A DNA stretch of 64,000 bases from Sphingosinicella flava (lineage in GTDB: Bacteria; Pseudomonadota; Alphaproteobacteria; Sphingomonadales; Sphingomonadaceae), in assembly GCF_016025255.1 (NCBI RefSeq), contig NZ_CP065592.1, positions 1,655,122 to 1,719,121 of the forward strand. Direction: 5' to 3'. The notes beneath the pieces were generated by a model that saw nothing but the letters and a program-made list of their open reading frames with translations, made no database searches and was not told the DNA's origin. This document shows, one piece after another, positions 29,484 to 38,930 of the stretch. A program made the position numbers and the translations under genes. Positions within the stretch are counted from its first letter, which is position 1. Every line of letters starts with the position of its first letter.

Positions 29484-29520
29484 AAGCCCGGGGCGTTTCA
29501 CGAGCACGCTCCGGGCTTTT
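29484..29520 (+). terminator. intrinsic terminator after the RcnB-like gene
   Basis: AAGCCCGG (29484-29491) pairs with CCGGGCTT (29511-29518), the stem is extended by a G-T wobble and GCG/CGC, and a T-run follows (CTTTTCGCTT). A second perfect palindrome of 11-bp arms lies just before it at 29438-29462. Confidence 0.8.
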
Positions 29521-29583
29521 CGCTTGAAAACAGCCCCTTCTCTGCCGCAGGAACGGCGCACGTCCAACCAGCGGAAGATATCA

Positions 29584-30243
29584 ATGTACAAGGCGGAAAT
29601 CGGCAGGATCGTCAGCGACAGGCTGTCGCATACGGCGAATGTTGTGAAAGTCCCCTCGCCCCAGCTCGACCTGTTCGTCGCCCGCAATTTCCTGGACGAG
29701 AGCGAATGCGCGATGCTGATCAAGATGATCGACGCGGTGCGCCAGCCCTCGGGCGTGCTCGGCCCCAATGTCGATCCCGATTACCGCACCAGCGAAAGCG
29801 GCAACCTCAACCCCTGGGATCCGTTCGTCCAGAAGATCGAGCGGAAGATCGCCGATCTCATGCCGATCCATCCGAGCCATGGCGAGACGATCCAGGGGCA
29901 GCGTTATGCGGTAGGCCAGCAGTTCAAGCCGCATCACGATTTCTTCTATACCGACCAGCCTTATTGGCCGGACCAGGAAAAAAGCGGCGGCCAGCGCACC
30001 TGGACGGTGATGATGTTTTTGAACGAGCCCGAAGCGGGCGGCCAGACCGCCTTTCCCGAAGCGGGCGTCAAGATCACGCCGAAGACCGGCAATCTGCTTG
30101 CCTGGAACAATCTGACGGCGCAGGGCTATCCCAACAGCTATTCCCTCCACACCGGCATGCCGGTGGAAAAAGGCGTCAAATATGTCATCACCAAATGGTT
30201 TCGCGAACGCCCCTGGGGCGGCGGCGCCACGGGGATGATGTGA
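29584..30243 (+). CDS. 2OG-Fe(II) oxygenase, prolyl 4-hydroxylase-like
   Basis: The 219-residue protein has the double-stranded beta-helix iron site HHDFF (His and Asp, about 119-122), the distal His in YSLHTGMPVEKGVKYVITKWFRE and the Lys/Arg that binds 2-oxoglutarate. This is the P4Hc family. There is no signal peptide, so it acts in the cytoplasm; the substrate is unknown. The ATG at 29584 is chosen because it starts the conserved part; the frame stays open to 29524. Confidence 0.88.
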   Translation: MYKAEIGRIVSDRLSHTANVVKVPSPQLDLFVARNFLDESECAMLIKMIDAVRQPSGVLGPNVDPDYRTSESGNLNPWDPFVQKIERKIADLMPIHPSHGETIQGQRYAVGQQFKPHHDFFYTDQPYWPDQEKSGGQRTWTVMMFLNEPEAGGQTAFPEAGVKITPKTGNLLAWNNLTAQGYPNSYSLHTGMPVEKGVKYVITKWFRERPWGGGATGMM

Positions 30244-30311
30244 TCGGCGCGCCGCCGCAAAAGCCGGAATTGGTCCGCAACCGGGCCCTCCCCGCCCGTC
30301 AGGAGAATCGA

Positions 30312-32147
30312 ATGAACCGCTTCGCCGTCCTTGCCGCCAGCCTGTCCCTCACCGCACTCGCGGCCTGCACCACGGCGGGCACGCAGCAGTCCGTGGCGCC
30401 CGCCGCACCTGCCGCCACCGCGAAACCGGCCGCAGATGCGCATGCCGCGCTCCACGCTTTGTTTCGCGACAGCGACGAAGACAGCCTGAAGCGCGGCCCG
30501 CTCAACGCCCTGTTCCGGGGCGACATGCGCTATGCCGATCGCCTCGGCGATTATATCACCGACGCTTATTTCGATGCGGAACGGGCGGCGGCGGAAAGGG
30601 AGCTGAGGCGGCTCAGGGCGATCGATCGCAACGCCTTGTCCGAAACCGACCGGCTCGCCTACGACACCTTTCGCTGGCAGACGGAATCGACGCTGAAGAA
30701 CCTGTCCCCCGAACTGCTACCGCTGACGGCGGTGCGGCCCATCGACCATTTCAACGGCTTCCAGACCTTCTACCCCGATCTCGCATCGGGCCAGAGCGCG
30801 GCACCGTTCAAGACGGTCGCGGATTATGAAAACAACATCAGGCGCCACCGCGAATTCGCGACCTATATCGACCGCGCGGTCGGCCGTTTCCGCGAGGGCA
30901 TGAAGAGCGGCGTCACCCAGCCCAAATTGGTGGTGCGCAACATCATCGACCAGCTCGATTTTCAGCTGAAGCAGCCATTGGCGGATTCCCCCTTCACCGC
31001 GCCGCTCAAGACTTTCCCCGAAGGCATATCGGCGGCCGATCGGGCGCGGCTCAAGACCGAAACGGAAAAGGTCGTGCGGGACGAGATTTTCCCCGCTTAT
31101 GCACGTCTGCGCGATTTCCTGCGCGACGATTATCTGCCCGTCGCGCGCGAGGGCGTCGGCCTCGTCCACATGAAGGGCGGCGACCGGCTCTATGCCGCGC
31201 TCATCGAACAGAATACGACCCTGCCGCTCGGGGCTGATGACGTCCACGCGCTCGGCCTGCGCGAAGTCGCGCGCATCCGGAGCGAGATGGAGGGGATCAA
31301 GGACAAGGTCGGCTTCAAGGGCACGCTGGCGCAATTCTTCGAACATCTGCGCACGGACCCGCAATTCCGGCCGCAATCCGCCGAATGGCTGCGCGACCGT
31401 TATTACGAAATCGGCCGGACGGTCGACGCGCGCGTGCCCGCGATCTTCGCGGCCTTGCCCAAGACGCCGCTGGAAATCCGCCCGGTGCCGCCGCACCGCG
31501 AGCAGACCGACGCCGCCGGCTCCTACAATCAGGGCACGCCTGACGGGTCGCGGCCCGGCATCTTCTATTACAATGCCTATGACCTCCCCTCGCGCTCGGT
31601 CTGGGGCATGGAGACGCTCTACCTCCACGAAGCGGCGCCGGGGCATCATTTCCAGATCAGCCTGGCGCAGGAGAATGAGGCGCTGCCCAATTTCATGCGC
31701 TTCGGCGGCAACACCGCTTATGTCGAGGGCTGGGCGCTTTATGCCGAGACGTTGTGGGACGAACTCGGCCTCGAAACCGATCCCTATCAGCGCTTCGGCG
31801 GCCTCAACGATGAAATGCTGCGCGCGATGCGGCTCGTCGTCGACAGCGGCATCCATGCCAAGGGCTGGACCCGCGATCAGGCGATCCAGTACATGCTCGA
31901 CAACAGCTCGATGGGCCGCACCGACGCGACCATCGAGGTCGAACGCTATATCGCCATCCCTGGCCAGGCGCTCGCCTACAAGATCGGCCAGCTGAAAATC
32001 CTGGAATTGCGCGCGAAGGCCGAAAAGGCGCTGGGCAGCCGCTTCGACCTCAAGGCTTTCCATGCCGAAGTGCTGGACAGCGGCGCCTTGCCCCTCTCCG
32101 TGCTGGAGGCGAAGATCGACCGCTGGATCGCGGCGCGGAAGGGCTAA
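30312..32147 (+). CDS. DUF885 lipoprotein, putative zinc peptidase
   Basis: The 611-residue protein has a lipoprotein signal (LTALAACTT, Cys at about 19) and the DUF885 core with the zinc motif LHEAAPGHHFQ near residue 435, then YVEGWALYAE, a gluzincin-type Glu site. It is predicted to be a periplasmic membrane-anchored metallopeptidase. CAGGAGAATCGA provides a good ribosome binding site before ATG 30312. Confidence 0.9.
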   Translation: MNRFAVLAASLSLTALAACTTAGTQQSVAPAAPAATAKPAADAHAALHALFRDSDEDSLKRGPLNALFRGDMRYADRLGDYITDAYFDAERAAAERELRRLRAIDRNALSETDRLAYDTFRWQTESTLKNLSPELLPLTAVRPIDHFNGFQTFYPDLASGQSAAPFKTVADYENNIRRHREFATYIDRAVGRFREGMKSGVTQPKLVVRNIIDQLDFQLKQPLADSPFTAPLKTFPEGISAADRARLKTETEKVVRDEIFPAYARLRDFLRDDYLPVAREGVGLVHMKGGDRLYAALIEQNTTLPLGADDVHALGLREVARIRSEMEGIKDKVGFKGTLAQFFEHLRTDPQFRPQSAEWLRDRYYEIGRTVDARVPAIFAALPKTPLEIRPVPPHREQTDAAGSYNQGTPDGSRPGIFYYNAYDLPSRSVWGMETLYLHEAAPGHHFQISLAQENEALPNFMRFGGNTAYVEGWALYAETLWDELGLETDPYQRFGGLNDEMLRAMRLVVDSGIHAKGWTRDQAIQYMLDNSSMGRTDATIEVERYIAIPGQALAYKIGQLKILELRAKAEKALGSRFDLKAFHAEVLDSGALPLSVLEAKIDRWIAARKG

Positions 32148-32151
32148 GGCA

Positions 32152-33144
32152 GTGTCCGCGATCCTCGTCACCGGCGTCGCGGGCTTCATCGGCTATCATG
32201 TCGCCCGCCGCCTGCTGGAGCGCGGCGAGAGCGTGGTCGGCATCGACAATTTCACGCCTTATTACGCGCTCGACCTGAAACGGGCGCGGATCGCTGCCCT
32301 GCCACAGGATCGCTTCCGCCTCATCGAAACGGATTTCGCCGATGCGGAAGGGCTGGGACGCGCGCTGAGCGGCGTCGATTTCGACCGCATCGTCCATCTC
32401 GGCGCGCAGCCGGGCGTGCGCTATTCGATCGATCATCCGCTGGCTTATGCCCATTCCAACCTGACCGGGCATCTCGTCATGCTGGAAACCGCGCGGCATC
32501 GGGCCGTCGCGCACCTCGTCTACGCTTCCTCCTCCTCCGTCTATGGCGGCAATGCCAGCCTGCCCTTCCGGGTCGAGGATCGCGCCGACCAGCCCATCTC
32601 TCTCTATGCCGCCACGAAAAAGGCGGACGAGCTGATCAGCGAGACCTACAGCCATCTCTACCGTCTGCCGCAAACCGGACTGCGCTTCTTCACCGTCTAC
32701 GGCCCCTGGGGCCGGCCGGACATGGCGGTCTGGACCTTCACCCGCAAAATCCTGCGCGGCGAGCCGATCGACGTGTTCGGCCATGGCGACATGCGGCGCG
32801 ACTTCACCTTCATCGACGACATCGTTGCGGGGGTGATCGCAGCGCTCGACAATCCGCCGCCCGACGATGGACGGCCCAAGGCGGGCGGCAGCGTCGGTCC
32901 GCACCGCCTTTACAACATCGGCAACAACAAGAGCGAAGAGCTCGGCCGCCTGATCGACGTGATCGAGGCCGCGTGCGGGCGAAAGGCGGAGCGGGTGCTG
33001 AAGCCCATGCAGCCGGGCGACGTGCGCGACACCTATGCCGACATCAGCGCGATCGAGGCCGATCTCGGTTACCGGCCGGTGACATCGATCGAAGCGGGCG
33101 TGCCGCGCTTCGTCGACTGGTACCGCCAGCACGATTTTCTCTGA
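32152..33144 (+). CDS. NAD-dependent epimerase, UDP-glucuronate 4-epimerase-like
   Basis: The 330-residue SDR protein starts at GTG with the Rossmann motif TGVAGFIGYHVA and has the catalytic YAATKK (Tyr-x3-Lys) with SSSSVYGG, GPWGRPDMA and RRDFTFIDD, the pattern of GAE-type UDP-glucuronate 4-epimerases. It would supply UDP-galacturonate for envelope glycans. It starts four bases after the DUF885 stop, away from the exopolysaccharide locus. Confidence 0.88.
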   Translation: MSAILVTGVAGFIGYHVARRLLERGESVVGIDNFTPYYALDLKRARIAALPQDRFRLIETDFADAEGLGRALSGVDFDRIVHLGAQPGVRYSIDHPLAYAHSNLTGHLVMLETARHRAVAHLVYASSSSVYGGNASLPFRVEDRADQPISLYAATKKADELISETYSHLYRLPQTGLRFFTVYGPWGRPDMAVWTFTRKILRGEPIDVFGHGDMRRDFTFIDDIVAGVIAALDNPPPDDGRPKAGGSVGPHRLYNIGNNKSEELGRLIDVIEAACGRKAERVLKPMQPGDVRDTYADISAIEADLGYRPVTSIEAGVPRFVDWYRQHDFL

Positions 33145-33292
33145 TCGGTCCCGTGGCCGCGCCGTGCCCGGAGCACGTCGCGGCCGATGCGGCGCCAGCA
33201 GCGGCACCGGGCACCAGTCCGAAAGGGGACGGACCGCCGCGAAAACGCGCGATCCCGGCACCGGTTTCTTGGCGAAAGCGGAAGTTTTTCCC

Positions 33293-33574
33293 TCAGCGCG
33301 GCGGGCCGGCCGCCCGCACCCTCCCCAGCCGGCTTTCGACCTCGTCACGCCCGGCCCCCTCGTTCAGCGCGGCTTCCAGCGCGGATGCCGCTTCGCCAAG
33401 CGCGCCAAAGCCGTAAAGGCCGGCGGCCCCCGCGAATCGGTGCGCGATCCGTGCGGCTTCGGCGCGGTCCATCGGCTCGGCCGCGACGGCGGCGTCGAGC
33501 ATGGCAAGATCGGCGGCGCTGCGGTCGATGAAGGCGGCGCGGAGGGCGGCAAGGCGGTCTTCGAGCATTGTCAT
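33293..33574 (-). CDS. orphan histidine phosphotransfer (HPt) domain protein
   Basis: The 93-residue product is one four-helix HPt domain with the phosphorylatable His in IAHRFAGAAGLYGFGALGEAA (about residue 45), the classic H-x-x-x-G pattern. It has no kinase or receiver domain and no two-component gene nearby, so it should act as a phosphorelay intermediate for distant partners. Confidence 0.75.
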   Translation of the reverse strand: MTMLEDRLAALRAAFIDRSAADLAMLDAAVAAEPMDRAEAARIAHRFAGAAGLYGFGALGEAASALEAALNEGAGRDEVESRLGRVRAAGPPR

Positions 33575-33643
33575 GCGCCCATCCTATCAGGCTTCGCGCC
33601 GCTTCGCATTGCCTTCCGGGACCGGGGCGTTCATGGGGACGCC

Positions 33644-34078
33644 ATGCTTTCTCAACGGACGCGGTACACAATCCGGGCCTTGCTCCATCTGGCCGACCGC
33701 CACGGCGCCGGGCCCGTCCGCTTGAGCGAGATCGCCGCGGCGCAGAACATTCCGCCCAAATTCCTGACCGTGATGATGTCGCAAATGACCCGCGCCGGGC
33801 TCATCTCCAGCCGCCGGGGGCGCGAGGGAGGCTATTGGCTCGCCCGCCCGCCGTCGGAGATCAGCTATGGCGAAATCGTGCGCCTGACGCGCGGGTCGCT
33901 CGGGCTGCTCCCCTGCGCCAGCCGCCTTGCCTATGAGAGATGCGAGAATTGCATTTCCGAAGAGCAATGCCGCCTGCACCGCGTGATGCTGATGGTGCGC
34001 GACGAAACCGCGCGCATCCTCGATGGCCTCAGCCTCGCCGACGAAGTGCCGCACGACATGGACATAGCAGGGGAATGA
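33644..34078 (+). CDS. Rrf2-family transcriptional regulator with Cys cluster
   Basis: The 144-residue protein has an N-terminal winged helix (RTRYTIRALLHLADRHG, SEIAAAQNIPPKFLTVMMSQM, SSRRGREGGYWLARPP) and a C-terminal Cys-rich segment (PCASRLAYERCENCISEEQCRLHR) that could hold an Fe-S cluster as in IscR, NsrR or RirA. The ATG at 33644 gives the usual length. Its stop overlaps the ATG of the next gene, an FAD/NAD(P)-binding protein, so it probably regulates or senses for it. Confidence 0.9.
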   Translation: MLSQRTRYTIRALLHLADRHGAGPVRLSEIAAAQNIPPKFLTVMMSQMTRAGLISSRRGREGGYWLARPPSEISYGEIVRLTRGSLGLLPCASRLAYERCENCISEEQCRLHRVMLMVRDETARILDGLSLADEVPHDMDIAGE

Positions 34079-35421
34079 CGCCACACATCGCGATCATCGG
34101 CGGCGGCTATTCGGGGACGCTTCAGGCCATCAACCTCCTTGCCCTCACCGATGCGCGGGTGACGTTGATCGAGCGCGACAGGCTTGCACGCGGCGTCGCT
34201 TATTCGACGCCGAGCGCGGAACACCTGCTCAACGTCCGCGCAGCGGGCATGAGCGCCTATCCCGACCGTCCCTCCCATTTCGCCGAATGGCTGGAGGCGA
34301 AAGGCCTTGGCGGGCCGGACAGCTTCGCGCAGCGGCGCGTCTATGGCACCTATCTTGCGGAGCAGCTGGATGCCGCGCGACGCGAACAGGGCACACGCCT
34401 TTCCCTCGTGACCGGCGAAGCGGTAGACGTCGCACAAGAGGGCACCCAGGAAGTCGTTATCCTCACGGATGGCAGCCGGATTCCGGCCGATATCGCGATC
34501 CTCTCCATCGGCAACCTCGCGCCGGACGTGCCGGGCTTCATCGCCCGCGCGCACCTTCCCGAAGGCGTCTATGTCGCCGACCCCTGGGCCGGGCCGATCC
34601 TCGACGGCCTGACCGATAAGGATATGGTGCTGTTGATCGGCACCGGGCTTACCGCCATCGACGCCGCGCTGATGCTCGATACGGGCGGCTTCCGGGGCCA
34701 CATCCTAGCGCTCTCCCGGCGCGGCCTGCTTCCCCGCGCCCATGTTGCTCCGGCGAGCGGCGTCCCGGCTCCCGACGGCCTCGTGCCCGCTTGCCTGCCC
34801 CTGCTGAAGGCGGTGCGGGGGAGTGCGGGCACGCATGGCTGGCGCGCCGCGGTGGACTCGCTCCGCCCCCACACCCAGCGCCTGTGGTCGGAGGCGACGA
34901 TAGGCGAACGACGCCGCTTCCTCCGCCATCTCCGCCCCTGGTGGGACGTCCACCGCCACCGCATCGCGCCCGAGATCGCCGCCCGGATCGACGGCATGAT
35001 CGCGGAGGATCGGCTGCGCGTGGCCGCCGGCAAAATAGTGTCTCTGGCTGGAGCCGAGGAAGGCGCCGACATTTCCTGGCGCCCTCGACATTCTGCAGAA
35101 CCGGAAACGCTACGCGTCCGCCGCATCGTCAACTGCACCGGCCCGCAAAGCGATATCACCCACGCACCGGACCTTCTCATCCGCAACCTCATCGCGTCGG
35201 GACGCATTCGCCCCGACGCGTGCCGGATCGGGATAGATGTCGACGCCGGATGCCGTGCGTTTGATGCTCAAGGGGACGCGAATGCTACCCTCTATGCGAT
35301 CGGTCCTATGACGAAGAGCGCATGGTGGGAAATCGTCGCCGTGCCGGACCTTCGGGTGCAGACCCGCGCCTTGGCGGAAAGAATGGAGGCGGCCGGACCG
35401 TTTCCCCCCGCCGCCCCCTAG
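34075..35421 (+). CDS. FAD/NAD(P)-binding protein (HI0933/PF13454-type)
   Basis: The 448-residue protein has an N-terminal dinucleotide fold (IAIIGGGYSGTLQAINLL), GVAYSTPSAEHLLNVRA and a second GTGLTAIDAALML nucleotide site. This is the FAD-NAD(P)-binding family often seen beside Rrf2 regulators. The reaction is unknown. It is coupled by an ATGA overlap to the Rrf2 gene. Confidence 0.85.
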   Translation: MTPHIAIIGGGYSGTLQAINLLALTDARVTLIERDRLARGVAYSTPSAEHLLNVRAAGMSAYPDRPSHFAEWLEAKGLGGPDSFAQRRVYGTYLAEQLDAARREQGTRLSLVTGEAVDVAQEGTQEVVILTDGSRIPADIAILSIGNLAPDVPGFIARAHLPEGVYVADPWAGPILDGLTDKDMVLLIGTGLTAIDAALMLDTGGFRGHILALSRRGLLPRAHVAPASGVPAPDGLVPACLPLLKAVRGSAGTHGWRAAVDSLRPHTQRLWSEATIGERRRFLRHLRPWWDVHRHRIAPEIAARIDGMIAEDRLRVAAGKIVSLAGAEEGADISWRPRHSAEPETLRVRRIVNCTGPQSDITHAPDLLIRNLIASGRIRPDACRIGIDVDAGCRAFDAQGDANATLYAIGPMTKSAWWEIVAVPDLRVQTRALAERMEAAGPFPPAAP

Positions 35422-35426
35422 CCCAA

Positions 35427-35765
<339 letters not shown>

Positions 35766-35883
35766 TCACTGATTATGGGGGTGGAACATTCGGGCCGGGG
35801 CGCCGGTTCCCGCTCCACGAGACGTGACGCCGCCCGCTGCCACCGGTCCGGCGCACAATGACTGTAGACTTGCCGGAGACATC

Positions 35884-36384
35884 GTGTCGGACGCTGAAAC
35901 CCTATCCCCCGCCCTTCCTACGGAACTTGAGAAACAGACCTGCCTTCTCCTCGAACGCGCATGCGAAGCCGGCGTCACGCTCGCGACGGCGGAGAGCTGC
36001 ACCGGCGGGCTCCTTGCCTCATTGCTGACCGACGTGCCGGGCGTCGCCCACGCCTTCGAACGCGGCTTCGTCACCTATACGGACGAGGCGAAGGCCGACA
36101 TGCTGGGCGTGCCGAAGGAAATGCTGGAAAGCGAAGGCGCCGTATCGAAACCCGTGGCGATAGCCATGGCGGAAGGCGCGCTGCGCAATTCCAACGCGGA
36201 CATTGCTGTCTCCATCACCGGCTTCGCCGATTCAGGAGACGAGCCGGGCCTTGTGCATTTCGCCAGCGCCCGTACCAGCCAACCCACAATCCACCGCGAG
36301 GCGCATTTTGGTCCGCGCGGAAGAGGTGCTACCCGCGTCGAATCGCTGCGCGTGGCAGTGGAGATGATGCTGGAGAGGCTCTGA
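35884..36384 (+). CDS. CinA C-terminal domain protein (nicotinamide-nucleotide amidase type)
   Basis: The 166-residue protein has the CinA-C signatures LATAESCTGGLLASLLTDVPG and SITGFADS. Such domains deamidate NMN to NaMN in pyridine-nucleotide recycling. The catalytic Ser-type TAESCTGG motif is intact, though the usual GPGG after ITG reads GFADSGDEPG, an odd variation. The GTG at 35884 is chosen for length; a GTG at 35824 is an alternative. Its stop touches the nadE ATG, which supports a joint NAD role. Confidence 0.85.
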   Translation: MSDAETLSPALPTELEKQTCLLLERACEAGVTLATAESCTGGLLASLLTDVPGVAHAFERGFVTYTDEAKADMLGVPKEMLESEGAVSKPVAIAMAEGALRNSNADIAVSITGFADSGDEPGLVHFASARTSQPTIHREAHFGPRGRGATRVESLRVAVEMMLERL

Positions 36385-38441
36385 TGGGGCGGGAAAAGGC
36401 GCCGTTCGCGGCAATTCATCGGCACGGCTTCGTGCGCGTCGCGGCGGCGACGCCGATCGCCTCGGTGGGGGACGTCGCCTTCAATGTCGAGCAGACCATC
36501 GCGCTGGCGCGGCAGGGGCATGAGCGCGGCTGCGACCTGCTCGTCTTTCCGGAACTCAATATCTCTTCTTATGCGGTCGACGATCTTCACCTGCAGGAAG
36601 CGTTCCTGGACCGGGTGGAGCAAGGCATCGCCGAAGTCGCGGCGGCAAGCGAAGGCCTCTCGCCCGTCCTGCTCGTCGGCGCGCCGGTGCGGCGGAACGG
36701 GCGGCTCTACAATTGCGCGTTGGCCATCGCGCGCGGCCGCATTCTCGGCGTGGTGCCGAAGAGCTTCCTTCCCAATTACCGCGAATATTATGAGAAACGC
36801 TGGTTCGCGCCCGGCGTCGGCCTCACCGGGCTCGAGATGGGGGTGGCCGGCCAGACCGTGCCGTTCGGCACCGACCTGCTCTTCGAGGCGTCCGACCTTC
36901 CCGACTTCATCTTCCATGCCGAGATTTGCGAGGATTATTGGGCGCCGCAGCCGCCATCGACTTTGGGCGCCCTCGCCGGGGCGCTGATTCTCTGCAACCT
37001 GTCCGCCTCGAACATCACCATCGGCAAGGCGGCCGAACGGGCGCTTCTCTGCGCCTCGCAATCCTCCCGCTGCTGCGCCGCTTATGTCTATTCCGCCACC
37101 GGCCCCGGCGAGAGCACGACCGACCTCGCGTGGGACGGACAGGGCGGCATTTACGAAACCGGCGAACTCCTCGCCGAATCGAGCCGCTTCGAGCTGGAGC
37201 CGGAACTCGCCATTGCCGATGTCGACGTCCAGCGCCTGCGGCTCGAGCGGATGCGGATGCCGACCTTCAACGACAATGCGATCGCGGCGGGGCATCCCGA
37301 ATTCCGCTTCCGCCGCATCCTGTTCGAACACAAGCCCAGCTTCGCCGACATCGGGTTCGCGCGAAACCTGCGCCGCTTCCCTTACGTGCCGAATCGCCCG
37401 GAACAGCTCGACCAGGATTGCTACGAAGCCTTCAACATCCAGGTTCAAGGCCTCGCCAAGCGCTTTCAGGCGACCCGGGGCAAGCATCTCGTCATCGGCG
37501 TGTCGGGCGGCCTCGATTCGACCCATGCGCTGATCGTCGCGGCCAAGACCTGCGACTATCTCGGCCTGCCGCGCTCGACCATCCTCGGCTTCACCATGCC
37601 GGGCTTCGCGACGGGCGAAGCGACCAAGGGCAATGCCTGGGCGCTGATGAAGGCGCTCGGCATCGCCGGCGAGGAAATCGATATCCGCCCGGCCGCGACC
37701 CAGATGCTGAAAGACATGGGCCACCCCTTCGCGTCCGGCGCGCCGGCCTATGACGTCACCTTCGAAAACGTGCAGGCGGGCCTGCGCACCGACTATCTCT
37801 TCCGCCTCGCCAATCAGCGCGGGGGCTTCGTGATCGGCACCGGCGACATGTCGGAACTGGCGCTCGGCTGGTGCACCTATGGCGTCGGCGACCATATGAG
37901 TCACTACGGGGTCAACGCCGGCGTACCGAAGACGCTGATCCAATATCTCATCCGCTGGTGCGTGAAGAGCGGCCAGTTCGACGCCGATACGAACCGGGTG
38001 CTGGAGGCCATTCTCGCCACCAAGATTTCGCCGGAGCTGGTGCCGGCGGATGAGCAGGGCGAAATGCAGAGCACGGAAGACCGCATCGGTCCCTACGAAC
38101 TCCACGATTTCTTCCTGTTCCACATCCTGCGCAGCGGCCAGCCGCCAAGCAAGGTGGCGTTCCTCGCCTGGCAGGCCTGGAAGGATACAGGCCAAGGCCT
38201 GTGGCCGGCAGGGTTCCCGGAGACGCTGAAACGCGGCTACGATCTCGAAACGATCCGCCAATGGCTGGAAGAATTCCTGACCCGTTTCTTCCAAACGAGC
38301 CAATTCAAGCGTTCCGCCTTGCCAAATTCCCCCAAGGTGTCGGCCGGTGGCAGCCTCAGCCCCCGGGGCGATTGGCGCGCGCCGTCCGATGGCGTGGCGG
38401 CAGTCTGGCTGGATGAAATCGCCACAGGATTCGACACATGA
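36384..38441 (+). CDS. nadE: glutamine-dependent NAD+ synthetase
   Basis: The 685-residue protein has an N-terminal nitrilase-type glutaminase domain (FPELNISSY with Glu, KSFLPNYREYYEKRWFAPG with Lys, FHAEICEDYW with Cys) and a C-terminal synthetase domain with the P-loop IGVSGGLDSTHALI near residue 372. It makes NAD from NaAD, ATP and glutamine. It begins on the last base of the CinA stop. Length is normal for the two-domain form. Confidence 0.95.
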   Translation: MGREKAPFAAIHRHGFVRVAAATPIASVGDVAFNVEQTIALARQGHERGCDLLVFPELNISSYAVDDLHLQEAFLDRVEQGIAEVAAASEGLSPVLLVGAPVRRNGRLYNCALAIARGRILGVVPKSFLPNYREYYEKRWFAPGVGLTGLEMGVAGQTVPFGTDLLFEASDLPDFIFHAEICEDYWAPQPPSTLGALAGALILCNLSASNITIGKAAERALLCASQSSRCCAAYVYSATGPGESTTDLAWDGQGGIYETGELLAESSRFELEPELAIADVDVQRLRLERMRMPTFNDNAIAAGHPEFRFRRILFEHKPSFADIGFARNLRRFPYVPNRPEQLDQDCYEAFNIQVQGLAKRFQATRGKHLVIGVSGGLDSTHALIVAAKTCDYLGLPRSTILGFTMPGFATGEATKGNAWALMKALGIAGEEIDIRPAATQMLKDMGHPFASGAPAYDVTFENVQAGLRTDYLFRLANQRGGFVIGTGDMSELALGWCTYGVGDHMSHYGVNAGVPKTLIQYLIRWCVKSGQFDADTNRVLEAILATKISPELVPADEQGEMQSTEDRIGPYELHDFFLFHILRSGQPPSKVAFLAWQAWKDTGQGLWPAGFPETLKRGYDLETIRQWLEEFLTRFFQTSQFKRSALPNSPKVSAGGSLSPRGDWRAPSDGVAAVWLDEIATGFDT

Positions 38442-38613
38442 ACGGGTTTGCTTTCGACGCCATTCAGTGAGGCTTTTGGCCCACAGTTAAGGGCAGAAGC
38501 GCCGAAAACGGCTAAATTCTGCGACAGAATGCACGTTTTATCCGTTGCGAAAATGACATTCCTCACGTAGGCATGTCGACGGAATCGCATGAATTTGTAA
38601 GTGGGAGCATATT

Positions 38614-38850
38614 ATGAGCTTTGCTAAGACTGCCCTGAAGGCCGCCGTTGCGGCCTCGATGATCGTCGTTCCGGCGGTCGCCAATGCCAGCACGGCCGCC
38701 AGCGCTTTGTCGCTGTCTAACGCCCGCGTCGGCGCCGAAGTCGAAGGCGAGAACCTTGCCGGCGGCTTCATCATCCCGCTGCTGGCTGTCGTCGCCCTCG
38801 GCCTCGGCATCTGGGCCGCTGTTGATGATGAAGAGCCCGAGAGCGCGTAA
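38614..38850 (+). CDS. small exported single-helix protein, unknown
   Basis: The 78-residue product has a signal peptide (MSFAKTALKAAVAASMIVVPAVANA), a short linker, one membrane helix (GGFIIPLLAVVALGLGIWAAV) and an acidic tail (DDEEPESA). AAGTGGGAGC precedes the ATG. It stands alone, followed by a strong terminator, so it is likely a well-expressed single gene. Function unknown. Confidence 0.7.
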   Translation: MSFAKTALKAAVAASMIVVPAVANASTAASALSLSNARVGAEVEGENLAGGFIIPLLAVVALGLGIWAAVDDEEPESA

Positions 38851-38875
38851 CGCTTTCAAATGACTGTAAAGAGAA

Positions 38876-38898
38876 GGGCGGCTTTTGCCGCCCTTTTT
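38876..38898 (+). terminator. intrinsic terminator after the small exported protein
   Basis: GGGCGGC (38876-38882) and GCCGCCC (38887-38893) flank a TTTT loop and are followed by TTTTT (38894-38898). This is a textbook rho-independent terminator and marks the end of the core region before the polysaccharide locus. Confidence 0.92.
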
Positions 38899-38930
38899 AT
38901 TGCGAAGGGAACTCTGAGGATTAGTCACCA

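Noticed and set aside
30717-32189. 490-residue open frame antisense to the DUF885 lipoprotein gene
   Set aside because: Shadow of a real gene with a zinc motif on the plus strand.
36075-38303. 742-residue open frame antisense to nadE
   Set aside because: It mirrors a fully recognisable gene and has no family features.
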